Assembly: GCF_002909375.1 (NCBI RefSeq)
Contig: NZ_PPXD01000026.1
Location: forward strand, 186,001 to 250,000
From: Cryobacterium zongtaii
Lineage (GTDB): Bacteria; Actinomycetota; Actinomycetes; Actinomycetales; Microbacteriaceae
Length of the DNA stretch: 64,000 bases
Reading direction: 5' to 3'
The notes under the pieces were generated by a model. The model had not been told where the DNA came from and did not search any database. It saw nothing but the letters and a program-made list of their open reading frames with translations. Below, one piece after another: positions 34,032-43,032 of this stretch. Position numbers and translations under genes: made by a program. The first letter of the stretch is position 1, and each line of letters starts with the position of its first letter.

Positions 34032-35105
34032 TCAGGCGGTCGCTTCGTCGCGGGCTTGGCGCCGGGCTTCCGCCTCGGTGTAAGCGATCCAGGCCGTGGC
34101 TCGCGCCGAGTCCCTGGACCGGCCGAGCCGCACAACAAGCAGGGTGAAGCCGATGAGGACAAGAAGGATCACGAATGCCCAGGGCACCACGAACATGTCA
34201 CTGCTGCGCTCCGCGGTGGGCAGGACCCCCGCCTCCAGGGCATCCGGGTCGACCGTGGCGGCGAGGGAGACCTGCGGGTTGAGGTACACCCAAGGCCCCA
34301 CCCCGGGTACAACGAGCGTCACGGTGCGGGAGCTGCCGGGAAGCATCTCGGGGATCTTGATCTTCGTCAGGCCGGAGAGGGGGATGCCGAAGATGCCGCG
34401 CACCTGGGCGACGGTATTGGCGCCCAAGGACACGTTGCCGGTGTTCTGCAGGCTGATGGTGAGGGAGGTTTCGCCGGCGAGTGGATTGAGCTCGCCGCGG
34501 TAGGACGAGACGATGCTGCTGATGGTGAGGCCGGGTTGCAGCTCTCCCTTCACCCGCGCGTAAAGCCGGATGGCCACCCGGCGGTCCACCGATACCTGGC
34601 CGGCCGGCGAGAGCGCGGAGACGATGATGCCGCCCGCGTGGTCGCCGGGAACGGCGTCGGCGGGAACGGTGACGGTGAAAGGGATGATTTGGGAGGCACC
34701 GGGCGCCAGGTCAACCTGTACGGTGTCAACCCCGCCGTCGAATGCCACCCAGTTGCCGGCGTCGACGGGTTCCGCGTCGCCTTCCAGCAGCGAATAGCTG
34801 CCGTCTTCTGCGTTGAAGGCATCGGTGGCGTATACGGTGACGGACTGCGCCGTCGTCCCGGAGTTGCGCACCAGGTATTCGTCCGAGATCTGCTGGCCGG
34901 GCTCCACCTGGTAGCTGAACCGGGACCGGGACTGGTCAACACTGCCGTTGGCTGCGGGCGCGGCGGCGATACCGTCCGAATCATCCGCCCAGGCGCCAGC
35001 GGCACCCAGGCCCAGGGTCATGCCCAGGGTGACGAGCACACCTGTAATAGCGAGGGCGGAGCGGCGGGAGGTGGTGCGACGGATGATCACGATCGGCGAT
35101 CTCAT
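34032..35105 (-). CDS. DUF916 / WxL-interacting-type membrane protein
   Basis: A 357-residue protein with signal peptide (about 15-41), two Ig-like beta domains and one C-terminal membrane helix (about 312-332, WAFVILLVLIGFTLLVVRL) followed by a basic tail. The N-terminal domain matches DUF916 (WxL peptidoglycan-binding partner proteins): FSYQVEPGQQISDEYLVRNS, DLAPGASQIIPFTVTVPADA and VPGDHAGGIIVSALS. In Firmicutes such proteins are encoded next to WxL surface proteins and bind them. Here the WxL-like gene is immediately upstream, fitting that pairing. Confidence 0.82.
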   Translation of the reverse strand: MRSPIVIIRRTTSRRSALAITGVLVTLGMTLGLGAAGAWADDSDGIAAAPAANGSVDQSRSRFSYQVEPGQQISDEYLVRNSGTTAQSVTVYATDAFNAEDGSYSLLEGDAEPVDAGNWVAFDGGVDTVQVDLAPGASQIIPFTVTVPADAVPGDHAGGIIVSALSPAGQVSVDRRVAIRLYARVKGELQPGLTISSIVSSYRGELNPLAGETSLTISLQNTGNVSLGANTVAQVRGIFGIPLSGLTKIKIPEMLPGSSRTVTLVVPGVGPWVYLNPQVSLAATVDPDALEAGVLPTAERSSDMFVVPWAFVILLVLIGFTLLVVRLGRSRDSARATAWIAYTEAEARRQARDEATA

Positions 35106-35175
35106 TTCTCAGGTGGTGAGGGGCGGGTAGTACCGAGACGCGGCGGGAATCACGCAAGGGTGGGTCGGGGCGGGA

Positions 35176-35208
35176 GGGAAGGGACGACGCTGAACGCCGC
35201 CCCTTCCC
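35176..35208 (-). terminator. Intercistronic hairpin after the WxL-like gene
   Basis: GGGAAGGG (35176-35183) and CCCTTCCC (35201-35208) form an 8-bp stem 16 bp after the WxL-like stop codon on the minus strand. No T run follows, so it is more likely an RNA-stabilising or attenuating element than a full terminator. Confidence 0.45.
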
Positions 35209-35223
35209 CGGTTTGGGCGACTG

Positions 35224-36294
35224 CTACTTCGAGACGACCGTGAGGGTCAGCGTCGAGTTGTAGGTGCCGGCAGCCTTCGCCTGCGGGGCGACGAAGGTCA
35301 GGTCGGCGTTCAGTACGCTCAGGCCCGTGGTGTTGGCCGCGGCACCCGAGGCGAACGCCGCCGGGTAGGTGGCGGAACCGGCAACCTGGGGTGCGGCAGC
35401 GGTGACGCCCGTCGCCACGGTTCCGGCCGCCGTGACGGACGGTGCGATGCCCAGCTGGGACTTGCCGATGGTGCTGGTCGGGTCGGCGCTGTTGGTGAAG
35501 TCAACAACGTTCGCCGTCAGGTCCCAGCCTTCCTTGGTGAGGAAACGACCGTCGTTCACCGTGACGGCACCCAGGGTGCCGGTGGTGGTGGAGACGTTGT
35601 TCACCAGCGTCGGAGTGGCGAAGGTCGCCGCGGCGCCCGTCGGAACCTCGAGGCTGAGTACACCGTTTTCCGGGGCGAGGATGGTCGGGGCCAGCGCGAT
35701 GTTCTGAACCGTCTCGGATTCCTCGGCCGGGACCTCGGGCACACCCGCGGCCTCGATGGGACTGAAGACGTAGTCGCCGGTACCGGCGGTCACGGTGACC
35801 GTGCGGTAGAAGGCGCCAACGACGGTCACACCGTTGTTGATCGTGCAGGCCACCCCGAGGCTGTAGGTTCCGCCTGCAGCCTTGATGCCGGACTGGCCGG
35901 GCAGGCCCAGGATCAACTGAATCGGGTTCAGGGTGGCAGCGACGATCTCGACGGTGCCGGGGTTGAATCCGTTGACCCTGAATGCCTGCCAGGCGGCGGC
36001 GGTGCGCTCGTCGCCGGGAGCAGACATGAACGTCCAGCCCTCGGTGGACTCTGCCGGGCAATACGTCGGGTTCGTGTAGCCGAGCTCGTCTGAGGCGCCG
36101 TAGGCGTCTGTCTCCCAGCCGAAGACCGTGGAGCCGTCGGTCACGAACTCACCGTTGGTGTCGTAGATGTACAGCCCGCCATCGGAGCCGTTCTTCTGCG
36201 GTTGGACTGCGGCGGACGCGCTCGTGGCACCGGCCATCAGGGCCAGGGACACCACGCCTACGGCAGCGATGCGTAATTTACTGTTGAGTTTCAC
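35224..36294 (-). CDS. WxL-like secreted surface protein
   Basis: A 356-residue secreted protein. The GTG at 36294 follows AAAGGA by six bases. Signal peptide about 1-28, ending ATSASA. The C-terminal domain (about 240-356) resembles a WxL domain: GRFLTKEGWDLTANVVDFTN, TIGKSQLGIAPSVTAAG and a closing strand AAGTYNSTLTLTVVS. WxL domains bind peptidoglycan non-covalently. The N-terminal part contains GGLYIYDTNGEFVTDGSTVF and Cys residues, but no recognised domain. It lies next to the DUF916 gene, its expected partner. The WxL assignment is by pattern and is less secure than that of DUF916. Confidence 0.65.
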   Translation of the reverse strand: MKLNSKLRIAAVGVVSLALMAGATSASAAVQPQKNGSDGGLYIYDTNGEFVTDGSTVFGWETDAYGASDELGYTNPTYCPAESTEGWTFMSAPGDERTAAAWQAFRVNGFNPGTVEIVAATLNPIQLILGLPGQSGIKAAGGTYSLGVACTINNGVTVVGAFYRTVTVTAGTGDYVFSPIEAAGVPEVPAEESETVQNIALAPTILAPENGVLSLEVPTGAAATFATPTLVNNVSTTTGTLGAVTVNDGRFLTKEGWDLTANVVDFTNSADPTSTIGKSQLGIAPSVTAAGTVATGVTAAAPQVAGSATYPAAFASGAAANTTGLSVLNADLTFVAPQAKAAGTYNSTLTLTVVSK

Positions 36295-36328
36295 TTCATA
36301 TCCTTTTCGAGTTGAAGGTACGGGTGGG

Positions 36329-37432
36329 CTAGGCGGTCTTGGCGACGCGGTACGCGACGACGCCGGTCGTGGGCGCAAGGAAGCCGAACTTCTTCTTGAC
36401 CGCGCCGGCCTTCGTGATCAGCGTCTGCGAGTTCGTCAGGCTGTTACCCTGCGCGGCGTCAAGGAGCTTGGCGAGGTTGACGTCGTACTTGGCGGAGGCC
36501 GAGTTGACGCGGGCGTATTCGACCACGAGGTAGGTGTCGCGGCCCCAGGTGGTGTCCGAGTAATAGGTGGCGTTGGGAACCATCGCGGTTCCGGTGCCGG
36601 TGACCGGGGAGGTGCCGGCGACCATCGAGCCGAGGGTGCCGGTACCACGCTTGTCGTAGCTGGCACCGGTGTTCATTGCGATCCAGCGGGACACGGCCAT
36701 GGGCATGACCGAGTTGGTCGTGAGGGTCGTGGCGTCGTGCTCCTGGCCCTCAACGACGCAGCCGCCTTCAGCGACCGTGCGCATTGCGGTCTCAGAGGAG
36801 CCGATCTTTCCGAGCCAGTCCTTGCGGGTGCCCGAACCGTTCTGGGGAATAATCGGGGTGACCGTGACCCCATTCACGGTGGTGACCGAGCACTCGTAGA
36901 GGCTCTTCATCTCCGAGCCGGAGAGTGAGGAGATGTCCGTCGCCGTGCCGTTGTAGGCGTAGGCGATGGCGTCACGGCCGAACGGAACGTACATGAGTTC
37001 GCCGTTGGCGTTGGCGGTGCCTGCGCTGGACGAACGCGCGATGTCGACCTGGCCTGTGATGACGACGTTGACCGGGCTGCCTGCGGTACCGGAAGTGTAC
37101 GCTGCGCCGTCGATGGAACGGCTGAGCGCCTTGACGCCGTCGCCCGAGCCGTTGGGACGGCCAAAGCGCACGCCGCTGGACTTGGTGGTGATGTAGGGGG
37201 ATCCGGTCGCGTCGAACGACCCGATGGAAGCACCGTTGACCGTGGAACGGATGGCGGAGCTCGTGATGCTCGTGCCGTTGGCGAGGGCGCTGACGACATC
37301 TTCGAGGGTGTCAGAGCCCACGATGGAGTAGCTGTTCGAGACGGGATCGGCGTGAGCCGGAGCAGCGAGGGCAATGCCAGAGAGGGTGACGCCGACAGTC
37401 GCGCAGAACGCAATAGCCTTCTTCGAAATCAC
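36329..37432 (-). CDS. PstS-like substrate-binding protein (compact form)
   Basis: A 367-residue secreted type 2 periplasmic-binding protein. GTG start at 37432 with AAAGG seven bases upstream. Signal peptide about 1-28 ending in APAHA. PstS-type landmarks: SNSYSIVGSDTLEDVVSALA, TGQVDIARSSSAGTA, ELMYVPFGRDAIAYAYNGTA, LSGSEMKSLYECS and PIIPQNGSGTRKDWLGKIG. The SGTR loop corresponds to the oxyanion-binding region of PstS. It has no lipobox and no C-terminal helix, so it may be released or held by partners. It is one of three PstS-like proteins in this locus. Confidence 0.8.
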   Translation of the reverse strand: MISKKAIAFCATVGVTLSGIALAAPAHADPVSNSYSIVGSDTLEDVVSALANGTSITSSAIRSTVNGASIGSFDATGSPYITTKSSGVRFGRPNGSGDGVKALSRSIDGAAYTSGTAGSPVNVVITGQVDIARSSSAGTANANGELMYVPFGRDAIAYAYNGTATDISSLSGSEMKSLYECSVTTVNGVTVTPIIPQNGSGTRKDWLGKIGSSETAMRTVAEGGCVVEGQEHDATTLTTNSVMPMAVSRWIAMNTGASYDKRGTGTLGSMVAGTSPVTGTGTAMVPNATYYSDTTWGRDTYLVVEYARVNSASAKYDVNLAKLLDAAQGNSLTNSQTLITKAGAVKKKFGFLAPTTGVVAYRVAKTA

Positions 37433-37542
37433 TGTGATGCCTTTCGGGTGTGGTGCAAGGAACGGAATCCGGACGGACCCGCTTGTCCCGACGTGCTCTC
37501 CCGTGGTCAATGCCTTGGGCGGAACCGTCAAGCTATGGCGCA

Positions 37543-40146
37543 TCAGAGCTGTTTTCTTCTGATGCGCGAGATCATCGGGACCGCCCCGGCGGCCGCGAGG
37601 CCCGAGAGCAGCCCGGCCGGTACGGCGAGGGCCACCGGTCCAACCATGGGGTCGTCAGGTGTCGCCGCTCCGAGGAGTGGACCGGCCGCAGCGCCGGTCG
37701 CCGTGGGTGCGGTGGCTGCAGCGACAGTTACTGCTGCCGTGGCGACGGCGCCGGATCCGCTTGCCGTCACCGCCGCGCGGGTGGGGGTCACCGGAACTGT
37801 CGCCGCAACGGGTGCGGAGGTGGCAGGCGGTTTCGCAGTGGGGCTGATGCCCTGCTCGATGGCCGTGGCCGCGACCAGCGCCTGGTCGATCCAGCTCTGC
37901 GGCATGGGGGCGTACCCGGCCGGCAGCTGGCCGAGTTCGGTGCCGGGCTCCTGGCCCGTCGTGGCCGCGTAGCGGATCAGGTTTGCGAACTTGGCGCGCT
38001 GCGTGGCGTCGGTCTGCAGGGGATTGAGCGCGGCATAGACCGGCATCGTCAGCGGATACGCCGTGAGGGCGGCCCGGGTCGCGCTGGAGGCCGGGTCGAA
38101 TTCCAGCACCTTGGGCTGTTGCGCCGTTGGCGTCATTGCCGCGGCTGCGGCGAGCATCGAGTCGGAATCGGGCGACACGTATGCGCCGGCCGGATTGAGC
38201 AGGGAGGCCGTGACGTTCTGGTAGCGCGACGCGGCCGCGGCCGTGCTGAGTCCGATGACGCCCTGCTCGCCGACCAGGGCTCGGGTACTCTTGAGGTACT
38301 TCGGCGGGGTGCTCGTGGAGTCCCAGCCGCCGAGCTGCAGCCCGTCGCCGCGCAGGGTGAGATAGGCGCCGTTCTCGAAGTCGGAGGTGTACGGCCGCCA
38401 GGTGACCAGGTTCACCGGCCCCACGTAGTTCGAACCCTCCGTCGCTTCCGTCTCGACGGGGTCGGCCTTGGGGAAGTTGTCACGGGGCAGTGCGAACGCC
38501 GCTCCAGTGGGGTTGATCGCGGCATTGGTGGAGTACCAGGGGTTCACGATCATGCCCCACTCGTCGGGGGTGCCGTCCAGGAAGGCCACGGCGTCGGCAT
38601 CCGCCATCACATAGCGCCACAGCTGGGTGGCGAGGTCGGAGCGGCCCGACGGGCTCAGGGCATCAGACAGCGAGACGCTGTTGAGGTCCTGGGCGGCCCA
38701 TTCAGGGTCGTTGATCTCGAGGAAGTCGGGATCGGTGGTGATGTTGCGCGCGTTGTCTCCGGGGTGTTCGAAATCGACGTAGTTGATGTGGGTGAGGTCG
38801 GCTCCCGGAGGCAGTGCCGATACGTAGGACGCGGTGAGCAGCTTCGCGATCAGGCGCGGGGTGAGATTGACAGATGTGAATGCCTGCGTTTCCCGGTCGA
38901 TGTAGTCCTGGTCGATGCCGCCGATGGGCTTCACCCGCCGGTCGATCGCGAAGGAGACGGTGACGCCGGACATCCCGACCGGGGCGTATTGCAGGGGGTC
39001 CGCTGTGGTGGTGCTGGCGGGAAACGAGGTGAAAGCGAGCGGACTGGGGACTGTACCGGCGGCTTTGGCCAGGACGTCGGATTCGTTGCCGGTGCTCAGC
39101 ACGAACGCCGACCCTGTCGTGCCCGCGCAGAGATTCGGCTGCCAGGAGGAGATAGCTCCGGCGATGAGTTCACTGCCGCCGAGCTGGGATTCGGCGCTGC
39201 CGATCTCGCAGCGCACGCCGACGGGCTTGAAATGAAGCTTCACGGCGACATGGTGTTGCCAGGCATCCCAGAACAGGCCGGGCCGGATGATCTGGCTCAC
39301 GCCGGAGTCACCCGTTCCCCGGGGGATGACGACCAGCCAGCAGGACCTGCCGGTGGTGTCCTGGCCGGCAACTACGACGGGCTGGCCACAGCCGAGACCG
39401 GGAGACTGCATGGTTGTCTGTACCTCGAACTTGATCGAGCCGGCGCCGGTGTCGTCGGAACCGGCCCACTTCACCTCGTTAGAGGTGTACTGGGTGAAGA
39501 ACTCATTGCTGTTGACGTCGACGCCCGTGTCGTGCACGAGGACGCCCTCCGCATTGGGCACCACGGAGGCAACGGTGCCGCCGTTGAGGGAGGTGAACGG
39601 TATGGAGGTGTATGGCGGGTTCGCGAATCCGGAGCCCGCGGACGTGTACTGCTCGTCCTCTGGAGCGATGTTCGGCGCCAGGCCGGTGTCGGGTTCGTTG
39701 GGATCGACCTCGACGTTCGCCTCGACGTTGGAGTCGCGGCCGGCATTCGGGAAAGCACCGTACTGGCAGGTCGTGCGGTCAGGGTGCCCTGGATGATCCG
39801 GATCATCGCCCCAGCACTGCGCGATCTGCAGGAAGTTCTCGCCGCCGACGTTGCCCTGTGGCCGCACAGACTTCTTGCCGCCGGTCCAGCTCACCAGGAT
39901 GCCCTCGGACACGAGGTCGGTGGTTTTGGAGACCGTCACCGAGAGATCGGGAAACGGTGCCCCGGCCGGGTCGAGCTCGTAGTCAGCGGCGGTCACGGTG
40001 ACGGCACTTGAGTTGTCGGCCACGGCGGGGATAGGGGCCAGTGAGGTGAGCGCGGCAACGCCGACGCCGACCAGAAGGCCCACGACGATGCCGCCGGCAC
40101 CCGCCCGGGTCCAGAGCGAGGTTTTCACCGTTGCATGGCGGCTCAT
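37543..40146 (-). CDS. Giant PstS-related surface protein, C-terminal membrane anchor
   Basis: An 867-residue protein. Signal peptide about 14-43. The N-terminal about 270 residues (VTVSKTTDLVSEGILVSWTG, QIAQCWGDDPDHPGHP and Cys-containing loops) do not match a family I know. The C-terminal half has PstS-like features: LQYAPVGMSGVTVSFAIDRR, SVNLTPRLIAKLLTASYVSA and KFANLIRYAATTGQEPGTEL followed by LPAGYAPMP. An Ala/Thr/Pro linker leads to a final membrane helix and the basic tail RIRRKQL, with no LPxTG motif. The ATG overlaps the TGA of the upstream PstS-like gene by 4 bp. It is probably a wall-spanning binding protein. Confidence 0.72.
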   Translation of the reverse strand: MSRHATVKTSLWTRAGAGGIVVGLLVGVGVAALTSLAPIPAVADNSSAVTVTAADYELDPAGAPFPDLSVTVSKTTDLVSEGILVSWTGGKKSVRPQGNVGGENFLQIAQCWGDDPDHPGHPDRTTCQYGAFPNAGRDSNVEANVEVDPNEPDTGLAPNIAPEDEQYTSAGSGFANPPYTSIPFTSLNGGTVASVVPNAEGVLVHDTGVDVNSNEFFTQYTSNEVKWAGSDDTGAGSIKFEVQTTMQSPGLGCGQPVVVAGQDTTGRSCWLVVIPRGTGDSGVSQIIRPGLFWDAWQHHVAVKLHFKPVGVRCEIGSAESQLGGSELIAGAISSWQPNLCAGTTGSAFVLSTGNESDVLAKAAGTVPSPLAFTSFPASTTTADPLQYAPVGMSGVTVSFAIDRRVKPIGGIDQDYIDRETQAFTSVNLTPRLIAKLLTASYVSALPPGADLTHINYVDFEHPGDNARNITTDPDFLEINDPEWAAQDLNSVSLSDALSPSGRSDLATQLWRYVMADADAVAFLDGTPDEWGMIVNPWYSTNAAINPTGAAFALPRDNFPKADPVETEATEGSNYVGPVNLVTWRPYTSDFENGAYLTLRGDGLQLGGWDSTSTPPKYLKSTRALVGEQGVIGLSTAAAASRYQNVTASLLNPAGAYVSPDSDSMLAAAAAMTPTAQQPKVLEFDPASSATRAALTAYPLTMPVYAALNPLQTDATQRAKFANLIRYAATTGQEPGTELGQLPAGYAPMPQSWIDQALVAATAIEQGISPTAKPPATSAPVAATVPVTPTRAAVTASGSGAVATAAVTVAAATAPTATGAAAGPLLGAATPDDPMVGPVALAVPAGLLSGLAAAGAVPMISRIRRKQL

Positions 40147-41783
40147 TTGAGGCCGTCCCTGCCACCGCGCGGAGCCAGGCGTCGCCAGAAGACCGGCGGC
40201 AGCACTGCCGCCGCCACCAGGAAGGTCGCGGCCAGGAGCATCAAGGATTGCTGTATCCCCCAGCCTTCGTCGGCCAGCGCGAAGGGCGTCGCCACGGCAG
40301 CACCGGCCAGGGTCGACCCGGCTGCCCCGCCGGAGATCAGGGCCCCGTTTGCGTCGTACACTGCCGCGGTACCCGTCGAGGCGGCAGCGCCGCCGGTCGC
40401 CGCGGCCGCCGCGGCGGCGGTCTCCGTGGTTCCACCGGTGGCGCTACCCCCGGTTCCCGAGCCGGAGACCGGGGTCTCCGCCGGGGCGCCGGCGGTCCCG
40501 GTGGTGCACTGATTGGGACCCACCTTGTCGCAGTCCTGCGGTTGAGCAGCCGTGAGGGCGAGCTGGTTGCTCGACGGTGAATCCCCGGGTTTAAATGTGG
40601 GGTTGTTGCACTTATTGATGTCCACACCCGTCGTGTCCGCCCCCGGGATGCGCTTGATCTGGTCGAATCCGGCCAGCACCAGGTTCATGGGAAGCGGCGA
40701 GTAGCCCAAATCGGCGGCCTGCTGCTGGCCCTCGCAGAGCATGTAATTCGCGAATGCGCCGAGGGTGAAACCCTTGCCGGCCGTGAAGACCCCGCCGACC
40801 TCAGTGGGAACGATCATGTACGAGTAGCTCGACAGCGGGTAGGTTCTTGCGTCGGCGCTGTTGTACACCCCGTCCAGGATCTGGGTGAGGTAGTTCGGAC
40901 CGGGGGTCTGGTCGATTTGGGCTGTCGTCAGGGCAACGGCCACCGAAGAGGCCGTGGGCTCGACGTAGTAGCCGGCCTGGTTGAGCACCTTGGCCACGGG
41001 AAAGCCGGACTCGAGGGCGTACGAGTACTCGACGTAGGTGATGGCGCCTTCGCCGTAGTCCTGGCTAACGTAGCCGGCCACCCCTGAGGACAGGCTCTGG
41101 GCCTTGGCATTGCCGAAGGTGGGGTACTGGGAGGTCAGCCCGCAGGGTGTTGGACGGTTGACCGAGGTACAGAATGCGTTCCAAAGGTCGGGGTGCTGCT
41201 TGGACATCCAGAGGGTGAACTGGGCGGTGGAGCCGGAGCCGTCGGAGCGGACAACCGGCACGATGCCCTTGTCTGGCATGGCCAGGCCGGGGTTGTCAGC
41301 CTGGATGGCCGGGTCGTTCCAGTTGGTGATGACGCCGGTGAAGATCTTGGTGACGACCTCGCCGCTCAGCCGCAGGTTGGATACTCGCACCCCGTTGATC
41401 TTGAGGTTGTACATGAAGGAGGTGCCTCCAGCCACGATGGGCATGTACGCGTATCCCCTGGTAGGTACTTCTGGTGCCGTACCGTTTTCCGGGGCGAGCT
41501 GGAAGGGGACCTCGCTCACGGCGAAGTGGACGACGCCGGCGATGAAGTCACTGCGACCGGTCGAAGAACCGCCGCCGTTGTAGTTCACGGTCATCCCGTA
41601 GTTCGACGCCACGTTGGTGCGCCACTGGTCGAGGGCGTTCTGCGACCAGGTCGAGCCGCTGCCCGAGATCGGGTCGTAGCTGACAGCCTGCGCCGGCAGG
41701 GCGCCGGTCAGGCTAACGATCACGACGGCGCTGAGTGCGAACAGGGCGTGGATTGCACGAATCCACCGGGTTTTCGGCGTCAC
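40143..41783 (-). CDS. PstS-like phosphate-binding protein with C-terminal membrane anchor
   Basis: A 546-residue protein. Signal peptide about 10-33, then a PstS domain: SGSGSTWSQNALDQWRTNVA, NYNGGGSSTGRSDFIAGVVH, VVRSDGSGSTAQFTLWMSKQ and YSPLPMNLVLAGFDQIKRIP. The Ser-rich oxyanion loops of PstS are well kept, so phosphate or a similar oxyanion is a reasonable ligand. A long Gly/Ala/Thr linker (about 430-500) leads to a membrane helix near 512-532 and a basic tail. Normal PstS proteins are lipoproteins without such an anchor. The GTG start at 41783 overlaps the pstA stop by 4 bp. Confidence 0.85.
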   Translation of the reverse strand: MTPKTRWIRAIHALFALSAVVIVSLTGALPAQAVSYDPISGSGSTWSQNALDQWRTNVASNYGMTVNYNGGGSSTGRSDFIAGVVHFAVSEVPFQLAPENGTAPEVPTRGYAYMPIVAGGTSFMYNLKINGVRVSNLRLSGEVVTKIFTGVITNWNDPAIQADNPGLAMPDKGIVPVVRSDGSGSTAQFTLWMSKQHPDLWNAFCTSVNRPTPCGLTSQYPTFGNAKAQSLSSGVAGYVSQDYGEGAITYVEYSYALESGFPVAKVLNQAGYYVEPTASSVAVALTTAQIDQTPGPNYLTQILDGVYNSADARTYPLSSYSYMIVPTEVGGVFTAGKGFTLGAFANYMLCEGQQQAADLGYSPLPMNLVLAGFDQIKRIPGADTTGVDINKCNNPTFKPGDSPSSNQLALTAAQPQDCDKVGPNQCTTGTAGAPAETPVSGSGTGGSATGGTTETAAAAAAATGGAAASTGTAAVYDANGALISGGAAGSTLAGAAVATPFALADEGWGIQQSLMLLAATFLVAAAVLPPVFWRRLAPRGGRDGLK

Positions 41784-43030
41784 GAGGACGACTCCTTCTT
41801 CTTTGGGGCAGGCGGGAGCGGGGCAGGCTGGTGCGGATGGCGGAGGTCGCCCCGGATCGTGATGCGCTGCAGGTCACGCAACGAGGCCGCCACCACCCGC
41901 TGCTGCTGGCGGCGCGACAGGTCGCCCGGGCCGCGCCCACCGATCAGCCTGGCGATGGCGAACAGGGCGAGCACCAGCAGGATCAGCACCGCCGCCGCCC
42001 CGAAGCCGCGGGCGATCATGTTGGGCTCAGGTGACTTGACGAAGTCGAACACCTGAAGCGACAGCGAGATCATCGGGCCCTCGAACGGATTGAGGTTGAC
42101 GACCGCAGTCACGCCGCTGGTGAGCAGGACCGGGCTGGTCTCACCGATCCCCCGTGCGGTGCCCAGGATCACGGCCGTGGCCAGCCCTGGCCGGGCAGTG
42201 GGCAGCACTACGTGCCAGATGGTGCGCCACCGGGTTGAGCCCAGGGCATATGCGGCCTCGCGCAGGTTGCCGGCCACCAGGCGCAGCACGATGTCGGAGG
42301 CCCGGATGACGATGGGCAGCATCATCACCGTGATCGCCATCGCTGCGGCGAAACCCGACCGCTGGTGGGTGATCAGTACGATGATCGCCGAGTAGACGAA
42401 GAGGCCGGCCACGATCGAGGGCAGCGCGGTCATGGCATCCGAAATCGTGCGCACGAACCGGGCGAACCGGCCGCCGACCTCGTTGAGGAAGAGCGCGGTG
42501 AGGATGCCCAGCGGAACCGTGATGATCAGCGCCATGCCGATCTGCATCAGGGTGCCGACGATGGCGTGCAGGATGCCACCGACGTCGAGTCCGTCGAGGG
42601 GCCCAGCCATCTCCATGCTCTCGGTGAAGAAGTTGAGGTGGGGCAGCGCCTCCTGCCCGCGCACCAGGGTGAAGGCCACGACGAAGACCAGGGCGCCGAA
42701 GAGCACTACACCGGCGCTGGAGAGCAACACGGCCATCACCCGGTCCTTCACCTCCTGGAAGTCAGCCGTGAAGCTCACCAGCAGCGCGTAGAAGCCGATG
42801 AAGGAGAGGAAGGCGACAATCGTCCATCCGATGCCGCCGGACAGCGGCGTGACCCAACCAAAGATCAGGGTGGCCAGGGCCATGGCCGCGGCGGCGGCGC
42901 CCAACACGTTGAAGCGGTCGCCCACCCGCGCCGAGCGCACCCGGCGGCGTGGACCGATCGCGATTCCGTCGGGTGACGGGATGTGGGTGCTGCGCGCAGC
43001 CGGCGTGAGGGTGGTCTCTGTCAGTGTCAT
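41780..43030 (-). CDS. pstA: Phosphate-type ABC transporter permease PstA
   Basis: A 416-residue permease, longer than usual PstA at both ends. About seven hydrophobic segments. The binding-protein-dependent permease EAA loop is EAAYALGSTRWRTIWHVVLP followed by TARPGLATAVILGTARGIGE. Another landmark is GGILHAIVGTLMQIGMALII. The C-terminal cytoplasmic tail (about 75 residues, RRQQQRVVAASLRDLQRITI) is unusual. The ATG at 43030 is two bases after the pstC stop. It pairs with PstC to form the membrane channel. Confidence 0.92.
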   Translation of the reverse strand: MTLTETTLTPAARSTHIPSPDGIAIGPRRRVRSARVGDRFNVLGAAAAAMALATLIFGWVTPLSGGIGWTIVAFLSFIGFYALLVSFTADFQEVKDRVMAVLLSSAGVVLFGALVFVVAFTLVRGQEALPHLNFFTESMEMAGPLDGLDVGGILHAIVGTLMQIGMALIITVPLGILTALFLNEVGGRFARFVRTISDAMTALPSIVAGLFVYSAIIVLITHQRSGFAAAMAITVMMLPIVIRASDIVLRLVAGNLREAAYALGSTRWRTIWHVVLPTARPGLATAVILGTARGIGETSPVLLTSGVTAVVNLNPFEGPMISLSLQVFDFVKSPEPNMIARGFGAAAVLILLVLALFAIARLIGGRGPGDLSRRQQQRVVAASLRDLQRITIRGDLRHPHQPAPLPPAPKKKESSS

Positions 43031-43032
43031 GG

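Noticed and set aside
37450-40011. Plus-strand open frame of about 853 codons
   Set aside because: Shadow of the giant PstS-related gene, which has a signal peptide, an anchor helix and coupled overlap with its neighbour.
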